The translations under genes were made by a program, and so were the position numbers. A stretch of 13,659 nt of DNA from contig MFYT01000025.1 of NCBI GenBank assembly GCA_001789205.1, positions 1 through 13,659 on the forward strand, in the 5' to 3' direction. The notes under the pieces were generated by a model that worked only from the letters and a program-made list of their open reading frames with translations, ran no database searches and was not told the DNA's origin. Positions 1 through 6,994 of the stretch are shown here, one piece after another; position 1 is the first letter of the stretch; each line of letters starts with the position of its first letter. The stretch comes from Candidatus Raymondbacteria bacterium RIFOXYA2_FULL_49_16 (GTDB lineage: Bacteria; Fibrobacterota; OXYB2-FULL-49-7; XYB2-FULL-49-35).

Positions 1-691
1 CATCGATTTCTATCTGTCCGCGTTTTGGTAATGAATAGCGTATTGCCATCCGGCTCATCCCATATTCGTTGCACACCCTTAAGCTTGGAGAAGACGAAGA
101 AAATGCTGGAATGACTGTTTCAGCAGCAACATTACCTTCCGCATCGGTCCGAACAATATATATATCCCTGTCAGTGAAACCCGAATCCGCGACATCTCCG
201 ACAAGGACAAAACCGTTGTCAGGAGTGACTTGTACATCGAAGAAACGTTCATAGCCCGGACCACCGAATATTCTTGACCAGAGTGTGTCTCCTTGCGCAT
301 TTATCTTGAGCAAGTATCCATCGTAGAGTTTTGTATCAGAAGAGCTCTTAAAACCGCAGAGGACAAAACCACTGTCAGGTGTCGGCCGTATGGCATAGGC
401 GAATTGCGTCCCTGGATGACTGCCATAACTCCGGGTCCACAGCGTATCGCCAAACGAATTTACCCTGGCAACATAGATATCGTACCATATTGAGATCGAA
501 AGGCCTGCTAAAATAAATCCTCCATCCAATGTTGTATGGCCTGAATAGATAAGTCCAAGTCCATTGTCAGGTGTGCTAATAGTCTTTGTCCAGAGCGTAT
601 CGCCATTTTTATCAGTTCGGACTAAATACGCATCTGTATTCCAGGGGGTAGTAGCGGTGGACCCAAAGAGTTTACATACGCTTCCATGCTC
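1..691 (-). pseudogene. 5'-truncated propeller-repeat protein with C-terminal sorting domain, runs off left edge
   Basis: Reading the minus strand, one frame stays open from a TAA at 694-692 down to base 1, but no ATG, GTG or usable TTG lies near its 5' end. The first clear homology (FGSTATTPWNTDAYLVRTD) starts in mid-repeat. Three units of 51-53 residues follow, each with a D-x-Y-x-x-[KR] strand, a GDTLW motif and a TPDxGF strand, as in the beta-propeller or SBBP-like repeats of exported FCB proteins. The end (MAIRYSLPKRGQIEID) matches the start of a FlgD/type IX-like sorting domain, so the true stop is probably shortly beyond the left edge. The usual PNPF signature is replaced by NEYG. The signal peptide and earlier repeats are missing, because the permease gene stops only 24 bp upstream. 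I read this as a remnant left by a deletion or rearrangement. A frameshift or assembly error is the alternative. Confidence 0.65.
167..634 (-). repeat. Three tandem ~155-bp coding repeats (propeller units)
   Basis: The minus-strand frame contains three successive units at about 634-482, 481-323 and 322-167 (153, 159 and 156 nt). A fourth partial unit starts at 166 (DIYIVRTDAEGN). Each full unit has the pattern [DT]xYLV-x3-[DN]-x2-GDTLW-x-[KR] ... T-x-D-[SNG]-GF-[IV]-L. The units match clearly at protein level and only moderately at DNA level, which suggests old duplication. Confidence 0.7.
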
Positions 692-714
692 TTATTTTAT
701 TTTCAATCAATGCG

Positions 715-1629
715 TTATACTGCAATATCAGATTTTCTATTCAGGATATTCTGACTTATTAGAATTCCGGAAAACACCATGATCGAGGCAATAATCTGAG
801 ATGTATTCAAGCGCTCGTTTAAAAAAACAACGCCCATAGTAATGGTGAAAATCGGAATAAGATTGATAAAGGCGGCGGCTTGGTTCGCTGGTATGCGGCT
901 TACCCCGAAATTATATAAACCATAGGCGATTGCGGTCACAATAACACCCAAATAAACCACTGCACCAGCGGACACGGGATCAAATACAGATGGAATCACC
1001 GGTTGAGGCCAAAAGACCAACGGAAGAAAAAAGACGCTCCCAATAGCGGCTTGTGCTGCGGTTAGAAAAAGCGGTGAGATGTTTCTCGTGGCTCGTTTGA
1101 GTGAAATAGTGTAGCCCACTGCGCTAACCATGGCCAAAAACTCAAAAAAATTTCCAAGCGGGGGGTTTGGCGCGCTGATACTCGGCGTATCAGCAGCGCT
1201 AAGCCAAAATGCACCAGCAATGGCGACTATAAAACCAATCAAGGTGCGTATGCCTAGTGTTTCCTTTAAAAAAAACTTCGCGGCCAATGCCACGAACAGT
1301 GGCAGCATTGCAATGATCATGCTGGCCGACGACGCCGTAGTGTTTTGAAGCGCCTTTGCCTCGAAGATGAAATAGAGGCAGGGTTCAAAAAACGCCATAA
1401 GCAAAATCCATTTCCAATCTTCCCGGCGCGGCCAATATTTTCGTAAACGTCCCAGGAAAGGCGCAAAACATAACGTACCGATGAACATACGGGCAAAAAT
1501 CACGAACATGGGATCATAGGCGCGAAAGGAGAGCTTGAGCATGATAAAAGAACTCGCCCACAACAGCATACCCAAAAGCAGACCGGAATAGGCTGATAAA
1601 ACAGTCCTTTGCATCGCATTAAAATCCAT
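715..1629 (-). CDS. EamA/DMT-superfamily inner-membrane permease
   Basis: From the ATG at 1629 this is a 304-residue, very hydrophobic protein with about ten predicted membrane helices, in two EamA halves of five helices each. The first half contains FEPCLYFIFEAKALQNTTAS and a closing FFLKE. The second contains GVSRIPANQAAAFINLIPIF and a closing FLNERL. This internal duplication and these motifs are typical of drug/metabolite transporters such as RhaT/YdcZ-like EamA proteins. The family exports or imports small metabolites, and the substrate cannot be read from sequence. The frame is also open up to an ATG at 1722. I prefer 1629 because the extra 31 residues (with PPLPCFP) are not family-like and 304 residues matches the usual length; neither start has a good ribosome site. 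The gene is divergent from the metallophosphoesterase gene, and no partner gene is adjacent on its own strand. Confidence 0.85.
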   Translation of the reverse strand: MDFNAMQRTVLSAYSGLLLGMLLWASSFIMLKLSFRAYDPMFVIFARMFIGTLCFAPFLGRLRKYWPRREDWKWILLMAFFEPCLYFIFEAKALQNTTASSASMIIAMLPLFVALAAKFFLKETLGIRTLIGFIVAIAGAFWLSAADTPSISAPNPPLGNFFEFLAMVSAVGYTISLKRATRNISPLFLTAAQAAIGSVFFLPLVFWPQPVIPSVFDPVSAGAVVYLGVIVTAIAYGLYNFGVSRIPANQAAAFINLIPIFTITMGVVFLNERLNTSQIIASIMVFSGILISQNILNRKSDIAV

Positions 1630-1681
1630 AATTACAGGGAAACAAGGCAATGGAGGGATGTGGAATACCGAAAGATTGCTG

Positions 1682-1710
1682 TTGACAAACATTACTAAAC
1701 TGAGTATATT
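1682..1710 (+). promoter_or_regulatory. Sigma-70-type promoter of the metallophosphoesterase gene
   Basis: TTGACA at 1682-1687 is followed after exactly 17 bp by TATATT at 1705-1710. This is 6/6 and 5/6 to consensus with ideal spacing. Transcription would start near 1717, giving a leader of about 24 nt with AGGGAG at 1731-1736 just before the ATG at 1741. It lies in the divergent gap shared with the permease gene. Confidence 0.75.
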
Positions 1711-1740
1711 ACCATAAAACACCCATATCCAGGGAGCGAT

Positions 1741-3555
1741 ATGCTTAAAGCTGTTCTTTTTGTTGTTTCGTTTGCATATGTAATTACCGCCTCTCCCACA
1801 ACCCAGCTCTCAGCCTATTATCAGGATATCTTCTCATCAAACGCCGATGATACTACGTTTACGTTCGGTGTCAATGGCGACAACCACATCAACTCCATCT
1901 ATGGTATCACGGCTGCGCAATACCGGAACACACTGACTACGTGGCGTACAGCCGGTTGCGCCTTTGTGACCACAGTAGGTGATTGGGGTTACGGCAATCA
2001 GGCCGACGTCGATAGCACACGCGTTGCAATCACCTCTGTGTCAAATTGCCCTCCGGTCCTGTTCACTATGGGCAACCATGAAATGGACGGCGTTGGAAAA
2101 CGCCCTTGGGTCGATTCGATTGCCAAAGGAGTTGTCACCGATTGGGCTTCTGCAGACGGTCTGACGGATAAGATATACTATGCGTTCACGTATGGTTCTC
2201 AATATCTCTTTATCTTCCTTGATGGCGATTACCAGGTTGGCGCAAGCGGCAGTTCCAATGGGACTCTCGATACTGTACAAGTACGCTGGTTTAAGGAACA
2301 ACTCGAGGCAAACAGGGACAAGCATGTGTTTGTCTTTTTCCACGAACCCATTGAACAATGGACCTATGATACACCCGGATACCTCTTTAATTCCAGGGGC
2401 CCGGTGTGCGCTGAATTGGAAAAGCACATAAACCTGAGCGGCAAACAGGCGTGGACTTTCTCAGGACATTTGCATTATGATAAGAAAACAACGTTCCACA
2501 AGGTTCACAGCGTTCATATCTCCGCGGGTACTGCAGGTGTGGTATCTATTGACGGTGATAACATAACCGTGAACGTGGGCAGTGGCTGGACCAATCTTGA
2601 CCAGTTTCCCTGTAATGTCGCCGAATATGACCCTATATCGGGCGATTCGGTCATACGGATTGCAGAGGACTCAATCAGGGGCATGTACAGTTCAGTACGC
2701 GATAATAATGTTTTTTCGCAGGTGACGGCTGAAAACGGCGTAGGCCCGGTCTATGGGACTAAAATGATGAAAGGCCCGGCAATCACTTGGTATCATTCCT
2801 ATCTATTTTCAGACCAGCTTATAACGGTCCGGCCCAATATGAAGTTTTTGTACTCAATCTACCTTGTAAACGTCAGTGCGGTCAATCAGGACCATGCGGG
2901 CATCCAGCCTTTCGTGGTTATGCCCGATGGTTCTAATCCCACAACAACGATACAAGACCAGAACGCCATATCGTTTGATATGAGAAAAACGCCCATTTTC
3001 CAGTGCTATGCCTGCGAGCTGCCATCGTTGGCTGGCCGCGCCTCGAGCCAATGGTATCACCGCGAGTTCGACCTCTCGGCCTTTGCCGGCGCCTCACTCG
3101 ACCGTTTTATGTTTCTGAGTCAGGCCAATGGGGCAAATTTCAGCTCGTTCTATGTTGACAACATTAAAGTGCGATGGCCTGCGCCAACAACGATCAAGGA
3201 AACACCCGCATCAGAACCCGATGATGATTTGGTCATACATGCATCACCAAATCCGTTTAATCCGGCTGTTACAATTTCAATTACGAATGTCAAATTATCC
3301 GCTTCGCCTGCGAAGCGAGGCGAGCGAATTATGAATCCTGATTTAAAAATTTATAATACCCAGGGACAACTCGTAAAAGATCTGACCTCGGACATTCGTA
3401 ATTTGAAATTCGTAATTCGCTCGCCTCGCATCGCCGCAGGCGAAGCGGGTAATTCAGTTGTCTGGGATGCATCGGGCCAGCCATCCGGTCTATATGTTGT
3501 CAGGGCTACTCTTGGCAGCAGTGTGTTCACCAAGACCATCACGCTTATGAAATAG
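1741..3555 (+). CDS. Secreted calcineurin-like metallophosphoesterase with C-terminal sorting domain
   Basis: This is a 604-residue exported protein. Residues 1-18 form a signal peptide (MLKAVLFVVSFAYVITAS). Residues about 40-260 carry the full metallophosphoesterase motif set: GDNH (D47, H49), GDWG (D81), GNHE (N112, H113), FFHEP (H201) and GHLH (H243, H245), so two-metal phosphoesterase activity is expected. Residues about 330-480 look like a beta-sandwich ending in FYVDNIKVRW, like galactose-binding-type carbohydrate or adhesion modules. From residue 501 (ASPNPFNPAVTIS) to the end (GLYVVRATLGSSVFTKTI) is a FlgD/type IX-like sorting domain, so the protein is probably sent to the cell surface or medium. 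The sorting domain is longer than usual because palindromic DNA repeats are translated within it at residues 520-531 and 558-570. The start is supported by the signal peptide, AGGGAG and the promoter. The substrate is unknown. Confidence 0.9.
   Translation: MLKAVLFVVSFAYVITASPTTQLSAYYQDIFSSNADDTTFTFGVNGDNHINSIYGITAAQYRNTLTTWRTAGCAFVTTVGDWGYGNQADVDSTRVAITSVSNCPPVLFTMGNHEMDGVGKRPWVDSIAKGVVTDWASADGLTDKIYYAFTYGSQYLFIFLDGDYQVGASGSSNGTLDTVQVRWFKEQLEANRDKHVFVFFHEPIEQWTYDTPGYLFNSRGPVCAELEKHINLSGKQAWTFSGHLHYDKKTTFHKVHSVHISAGTAGVVSIDGDNITVNVGSGWTNLDQFPCNVAEYDPISGDSVIRIAEDSIRGMYSSVRDNNVFSQVTAENGVGPVYGTKMMKGPAITWYHSYLFSDQLITVRPNMKFLYSIYLVNVSAVNQDHAGIQPFVVMPDGSNPTTTIQDQNAISFDMRKTPIFQCYACELPSLAGRASSQWYHREFDLSAFAGASLDRFMFLSQANGANFSSFYVDNIKVRWPAPTTIKETPASEPDDDLVIHASPNPFNPAVTISITNVKLSASPAKRGERIMNPDLKIYNTQGQLVKDLTSDIRNLKFVIRSPRIAAGEAGNSVVWDASGQPSGLYVVRATLGSSVFTKTITLMK
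3299..3330 (+). repeat. Palindromic repeat, copy 1, inside coding sequence
   Basis: This is a GC-rich element holding a perfect hairpin (CGCTTCG at 3300-3306, loop CCTG, CGAAGCG at 3311-3317), followed by AGGCGAGCGAATT. It is nearly the exact reverse complement of the element at 3414-3448, from which it differs by a 3-nt indel and one or two substitutions. It is read in frame as SASPAKRGERI within the sorting domain of the metallophosphoesterase. AT-rich flanks contain ATTACGAAT (3280-3288). Confidence 0.75.
3414..3448 (-). repeat. Palindromic repeat, copy 2, inverted relative to copy 1
   Basis: On the plus strand this reads AATTCGCTCGCCTCGC, then a hairpin with TCGCC (3431-3435), loop GCA and GGCGA (3439-3443), extended by CGC/GCG across an A-A mismatch. 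It is the inverted counterpart of 3299-3330. It is translated as IRSPRIAAGEAG. The preceding flank holds two direct copies of ATTCGTAAT (3394-3402 and 3408-3416), which are the reverse complement of the flank of copy 1. Confidence 0.75.
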
Positions 3556-3595
3556 CGCGCCTCTCCTGCTGGTAAAATGCTATTTTTCAACCACC

Positions 3596-4762
3596 ATGGA
3601 CACTGGCGCCTTCACGCTTGTCGCCAGAACTCTGGCCGGTCTCGAACCAATACTTGCCGCTGAACTTGCCGCGCTTGGCGCAACAGATATAACCAGCCAA
3701 ACCCGGGCAGTCTCATTTTCCGGAACCAAAGAGCTTATGTATCGCGCCAACCTATGCGCGCGAACCGCCCTACGCATTCTGGCGCCCATTTGCACATTTA
3801 CCGCGACCATGCCGGAGCAGGTCTATGCTAGCGTCAGCGCCATCGACTGGACGCGCTATCTTGACCCGGACACGACCTTTGCCATCGATAGCACCGTCAA
3901 TTCACCGTACTTCAATCATGCGAACTATATTGCGCTAAAGGCAAAGGACGCCATTGCCGACTATTTCAGGGACAAGACCGGTAAACGCCCCTCAGTAAAC
4001 GTGGAACATCCTGATCTGCGCATCCATATCCATATCCACGACAGCGAATGTACCGTATCGCTTGACAGTTCAGGAGCGTCTCTCCACAAACGAGGATGGC
4101 GTGTTGACCAGGGTGTGGCGCCGCTCAACGAAGTACTGGCCGCGGGCATGGTTCTACTCACCGGCTGGGACCGGACCGTCCCCTTTATAGATCCCATGTG
4201 CGGTTCAGGTACGCTTCTGGTTGAGGCCGCGCTCATTATGGGCAATATTGCGCCGGGAAAATTCCGCGCTGCCTTTGGATTTATGCGCTGGAAAGATTTT
4301 GACGCAGCACTCTGGCGTTCGGTCACTGCTCAGTCAATTGCGGCGGAACAACCCATTGCCTGCCCCATTCTTGGATACGATGCCTCTGAACAGGCAGTGG
4401 CCGGTGCATGCAAAAACATCTCAGCCGCCGGACTTGAGAAGAACATCACGGTTTCGTGCAAACGCTTTGAGGATCTTTCCCCTGCCACCGATACCGGGAT
4501 GCTGATCATAAACCCTCCGTATGGCGAACGGCTAAAAGAGAACGATCCCAGCGCTTTATATGCCGCCATGGGTGATACGCTCAAACAGCGTTTTTCGGGC
4601 CACGAGGCATGGATCCTGAGCGCCAACATGGAGGCACTCAAGCGCATTGGTCTGCGCGCCTCAAAAAAGCGCACTCTCTTCAATGGCCAGCTCGAATGCC
4701 GGTTTCAGCGATACAGTCTCTATTACGGAAGCCTGAAATCCAAGTGGAAGGACAAAACATAA
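3596..4762 (+). CDS. rlmL: RlmL-like THUMP-domain 23S rRNA (guanine-N2)-methyltransferase
   Basis: This 388-residue cytosolic enzyme belongs to the COG0116 family. An N-terminal ferredoxin-like plus THUMP region spans about residues 5-155 (binding RNA). The family linker KRGWRVDQGVAPLNEVLAAG follows at 165-184. The Rossmann methyltransferase fold has DPMCGSGTLLVEAAL at 199-213 (SAM-binding motif I), GYDAS at 260-264, and the catalytic NPPYGERL at 306-313, which is the signature of N2-guanine or N6-adenine methylation. The expected target is the m2G2445-type position of 23S rRNA. It is a stand-alone RlmL: the C-terminal RlmK domain of the E. coli fusion is absent. There is a run of alternating histidines (IHIHIHD, 143-149) in the THUMP part. 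The start has no obvious Shine-Dalgarno site. The gene lies 40 bp after the metallophosphoesterase and may be co-transcribed, though functionally unrelated. Confidence 0.88.
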   Translation: MDTGAFTLVARTLAGLEPILAAELAALGATDITSQTRAVSFSGTKELMYRANLCARTALRILAPICTFTATMPEQVYASVSAIDWTRYLDPDTTFAIDSTVNSPYFNHANYIALKAKDAIADYFRDKTGKRPSVNVEHPDLRIHIHIHDSECTVSLDSSGASLHKRGWRVDQGVAPLNEVLAAGMVLLTGWDRTVPFIDPMCGSGTLLVEAALIMGNIAPGKFRAAFGFMRWKDFDAALWRSVTAQSIAAEQPIACPILGYDASEQAVAGACKNISAAGLEKNITVSCKRFEDLSPATDTGMLIINPPYGERLKENDPSALYAAMGDTLKQRFSGHEAWILSANMEALKRIGLRASKKRTLFNGQLECRFQRYSLYYGSLKSKWKDKT

Positions 4763-4770
4763 AAATTTCC

Positions 4771-4798
4771 CTTGCGCCTGGAAACACAGGGTTACAAT
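4771..4798 (+). promoter_or_regulatory. Possible sigma-70 promoter for the leader ORF and glucan genes
   Basis: TACAAT at 4793-4798 is a good -10 box. The best -35 is CTTGCG (4771-4776, 16 bp spacing) or TTGCGC (4772-4777, 15 bp spacing), both weak. It lies just after the rlmL stop and before the start of the leader ORF at 4832, as expected for a promoter of the downstream operon. Confidence 0.35.
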
Positions 4799-4831
4799 AT
4801 TAATGCCCGATCAACCCCAAGGAGCGCTTCC

Positions 4832-4909
4832 GTGGATCCTGACCTGAGTTGGTTGCGGGACATGCATTTATCTGCCAGGCGTTTCCTTTTTCATTCCATT
4901 CTTTCCTGA
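4832..4909 (+). CDS. Possible 25-codon leader ORF
   Basis: AAGGAG at 4819-4824 stands seven bases before a GTG at 4832, which opens a 25-codon ORF (beginning MDPDLSWLRDMHLSARR) that stops at TGA 4907-4909, 56 bp before the next gene. A possible promoter lies directly upstream. I do not recognise the peptide. It has no hydrophobic signal and no obvious run of a regulatory amino acid. The same stretch can pair as RNA: CCCG and CAACC (from 4807) with GGTTG and CGGG (to 4859) enclose the ribosome site and GTG. It could be a regulatory leader peptide, a small protein, or a decayed gene start. The strong ribosome site is the main evidence. Confidence 0.35.
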   Translation: MDPDLSWLRDMHLSARRFLFHSILS

Positions 4910-4965
4910 AAAAAAAGCAGCCATACCACACACAGCATCACAAAACGGTGCAGGAGATTTACACC

Positions 4966-6960
4966 ATGAAAGAAAAGACAGCGACATCAGACAAGGAGCC
5001 CCCTCCAGAACCGGGTATCCGTTCCCTTGGCCCGGTCCCCAACCTTGAAAAACACGTAAAGCCCGAATGGTGGCGCACCCTCTTCAACGCCACCTATCTG
5101 AAAACCGACGGCGATGTTGTGGGCGATCGTGAAATCACCGCAAAGGAAGTGCATCAGTTTATCTCCATTCTCAAGCTTTTACAGAACGATAAAATCCTTG
5201 ACCTTTGCTGCGGCCAGGGACGTCACTCCCTTGAGCTCGCGCGCCGTAATTTTCAGAACATCGAAGGGCTTGACCGCTCAAACTTCCTTATCCAGAAGGC
5301 CAAAAGTCAGGCGAAAAAGGAGTGCCTGAGCGTCAGGTTCCGGGAGGGCGACGCCCGTTCCCTTCCCTTTTCAGCGGACGCGTTCGACGCGGTCATGATC
5401 CTGGGCAACAGCTTCGGCTACTTTGAGACCGTGGAAGACGACCTGCGCATCCTCAAGGAGGTCTTTCGCGCGCTCAAGCCCTGGGGAAGGCTCCTCATCG
5501 AGGTTTCAGACGGCGATTATCTCCGCAAAAAATTCCAGCCCCGGTCCTGGGAATGGATTGACAGCACATACTTTGTCTGCCGCGAACGCTCGCTCTCGTA
5601 CGACCGTCAGCGTCTCATCTCGCGTGAAATCGTGAGTAATATCGAAAAAGGCGTAGTCGTGGACCAGTTTTACGCCGAACGTCTCTATAACAAAGAAAGC
5701 CTTAGGGAGCTTCTGGCCGAAGCGGGTTTTTCGGACATCATTTTTCAGGGGGAAATGAACGGCGATTCGACGCGCAACCAAGACCTGGGCATGATGGCCC
5801 GCCGCATCGTGGTCTCCTCCGTTGTGCGCAAAGCATGGACGCCGGTAAAGATCAGGAAGGGAAAACCGCCGCGCTCTGTAATTGTGCTTATGGGCGATCC
5901 CACAAAGACCGATATTATTAAACCCGCTGGCGTCTTTGACGACGACGACATTTATACCATTGACAAGCTCAAAGGCGCCCTGCGCGAAATAGAACTCAAA
6001 GGCGGCTACCGATTCACCTACCTCAATAACCACGATACGCTTATCCAGGATCTCCAGCGATTCAAAGATCGCGGCCGCGTGGATTTTGTCTTTAACCTGT
6101 GCGACGAAGGCTTTGACAACGACCCACGCAAGGAACTCAATGTGTCGGCCCTGCTCGACATGCTCGGCATTCCCTACACAGGCGGCGGCCCCCAGTGCCT
6201 CGCCTACTGCTACGACAAATCCCTGGTGCGCGGGATTGCCACTGAGATGGCAATCCCGACGCCAAAAGCCTTCTTCATTAAACCTGATGATATCATCTTC
6301 GAACTGGCCATTGAATTTCCCGTCATTGTAAAACCCAATTTCGGCGATTCCAGCTTCGGTATAACCCAGCGCTCTGTGGCCAACACCATCGAGGAGCTCA
6401 TGAACGCCATCACCGAGATCCGCGAAAAACTGGGCTATGACAAGCCCATACTTGTCGAGGAGTTCCTGGTGGGAAAAGACCTGAGCGTGGGCATCATCGG
6501 CAACACCGGTAAATCGCCGCTCATTCTCCCCATTACCGAAGAGGACTACTCTGACGTGCCGGCCGAGCTGCCCCGCATCTGCGGGTACGAGGCCAAGTGG
6601 ATGCCCGATTCCCCCTACTGGAAAATAAAATCAGTACCAGCGGACTTGTCCGACGATACTGAGAAACTCATCATCGATTGCTGCCTCAAACTGCAAGACC
6701 GGCTCGAATGCCGTGACTATACGCGCTACGACTGGCGGCTCAACGCGAACGGCAAGCCAAAACTGCTCGAGGTAAACCCGAATCCGGGCTGGTGCTGGGA
6801 CGGACATCTAACCAAAATGGCCAAATTCGACAATATTTCCTACAGCGGCACAATCGAGGCGATTCTCCAGGCTGCGGAACAGCGTATCTTTCCGGTGCAG
6901 ACGGAACAACGCGACAATGGTGAAAAAGCGGTCCAGCCTGTCATTGCGCAGGAACAATAA
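4966..6960 (+). CDS. Fusion of SAM methyltransferase and D-Ala-D-Ala-ligase-like ATP-grasp enzyme
   Basis: This 664-residue, two-enzyme protein is presumably cytosolic. Residues about 35-285 are a class I methyltransferase of the Methyltransf_11/25 kind, with motif I ILDLCCGQGRHSLELA (77-92), GLDRS (101-105) and EGDARSLPF (127-135). Residues about 303-640 are an ATP-grasp ligase related to Ddl. It has FNLCDEGFDNDPRKELNVSA (376-395), the Ddl-like LDMLGIPYTGG (398-408), the ATP-binding VIVKPNFGDSSFG (453-465), VEEFLVGKDLSVG (497-509), and the metal-binding set D589, E602, N604 in RYDWRLNANGKPKLLEVNPN (587-606). Such enzymes join a carboxylate to an amine via acyl phosphate. Both catalytic cores look complete. 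It is much longer than Ddl (about 310-370) and should not be called a cell-wall Ddl without testing. The ATG at 4966 has AGGAG nine bases upstream. An upstream TTG at 4849 in frame was rejected. It lies 34 bp before the glycogen-synthase-like gene, apparently in one operon. Confidence 0.85.
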   Translation: MKEKTATSDKEPPPEPGIRSLGPVPNLEKHVKPEWWRTLFNATYLKTDGDVVGDREITAKEVHQFISILKLLQNDKILDLCCGQGRHSLELARRNFQNIEGLDRSNFLIQKAKSQAKKECLSVRFREGDARSLPFSADAFDAVMILGNSFGYFETVEDDLRILKEVFRALKPWGRLLIEVSDGDYLRKKFQPRSWEWIDSTYFVCRERSLSYDRQRLISREIVSNIEKGVVVDQFYAERLYNKESLRELLAEAGFSDIIFQGEMNGDSTRNQDLGMMARRIVVSSVVRKAWTPVKIRKGKPPRSVIVLMGDPTKTDIIKPAGVFDDDDIYTIDKLKGALREIELKGGYRFTYLNNHDTLIQDLQRFKDRGRVDFVFNLCDEGFDNDPRKELNVSALLDMLGIPYTGGGPQCLAYCYDKSLVRGIATEMAIPTPKAFFIKPDDIIFELAIEFPVIVKPNFGDSSFGITQRSVANTIEELMNAITEIREKLGYDKPILVEEFLVGKDLSVGIIGNTGKSPLILPITEEDYSDVPAELPRICGYEAKWMPDSPYWKIKSVPADLSDDTEKLIIDCCLKLQDRLECRDYTRYDWRLNANGKPKLLEVNPNPGWCWDGHLTKMAKFDNISYSGTIEAILQAAEQRIFPVQTEQRDNGEKAVQPVIAQEQ

Positions 6961-6994
6961 ATTATTTTAGAGCCAAGGATACTGCGCAATTCTT

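Noticed and set aside
167-634. CRISPR-like repeat array
   Set aside because: The regular ~155-bp periodicity comes from diverged protein-coding propeller units, not short identical repeats with spacers.
1630-1722. N-terminal extension of the permease to the ATG at 1722
   Set aside because: The extra residues are unlike EamA proteins, there is no clear ribosome site, and the start would overlap the divergent promoter. It cannot be fully excluded.
4021-4041. His-alternating stretch as a metal-binding site in RlmL
   Set aside because: IHIHIHD falls on a beta strand of the THUMP region and arises from a short CATATC-type DNA repeat. There is no evidence for metal binding.
4774-4792. Rho-independent terminator after rlmL
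   Set aside because: CCTG/CAGG can form only a 4-bp stem and is not followed by a T-run.
4849-4965. N-terminal extension of the ATP-grasp fusion from an in-frame TTG
   Set aside because: The extra 39 residues (rich in His, Phe and Lys) look like translated non-coding DNA. The ATG at 4966 has AGGAG at good spacing.
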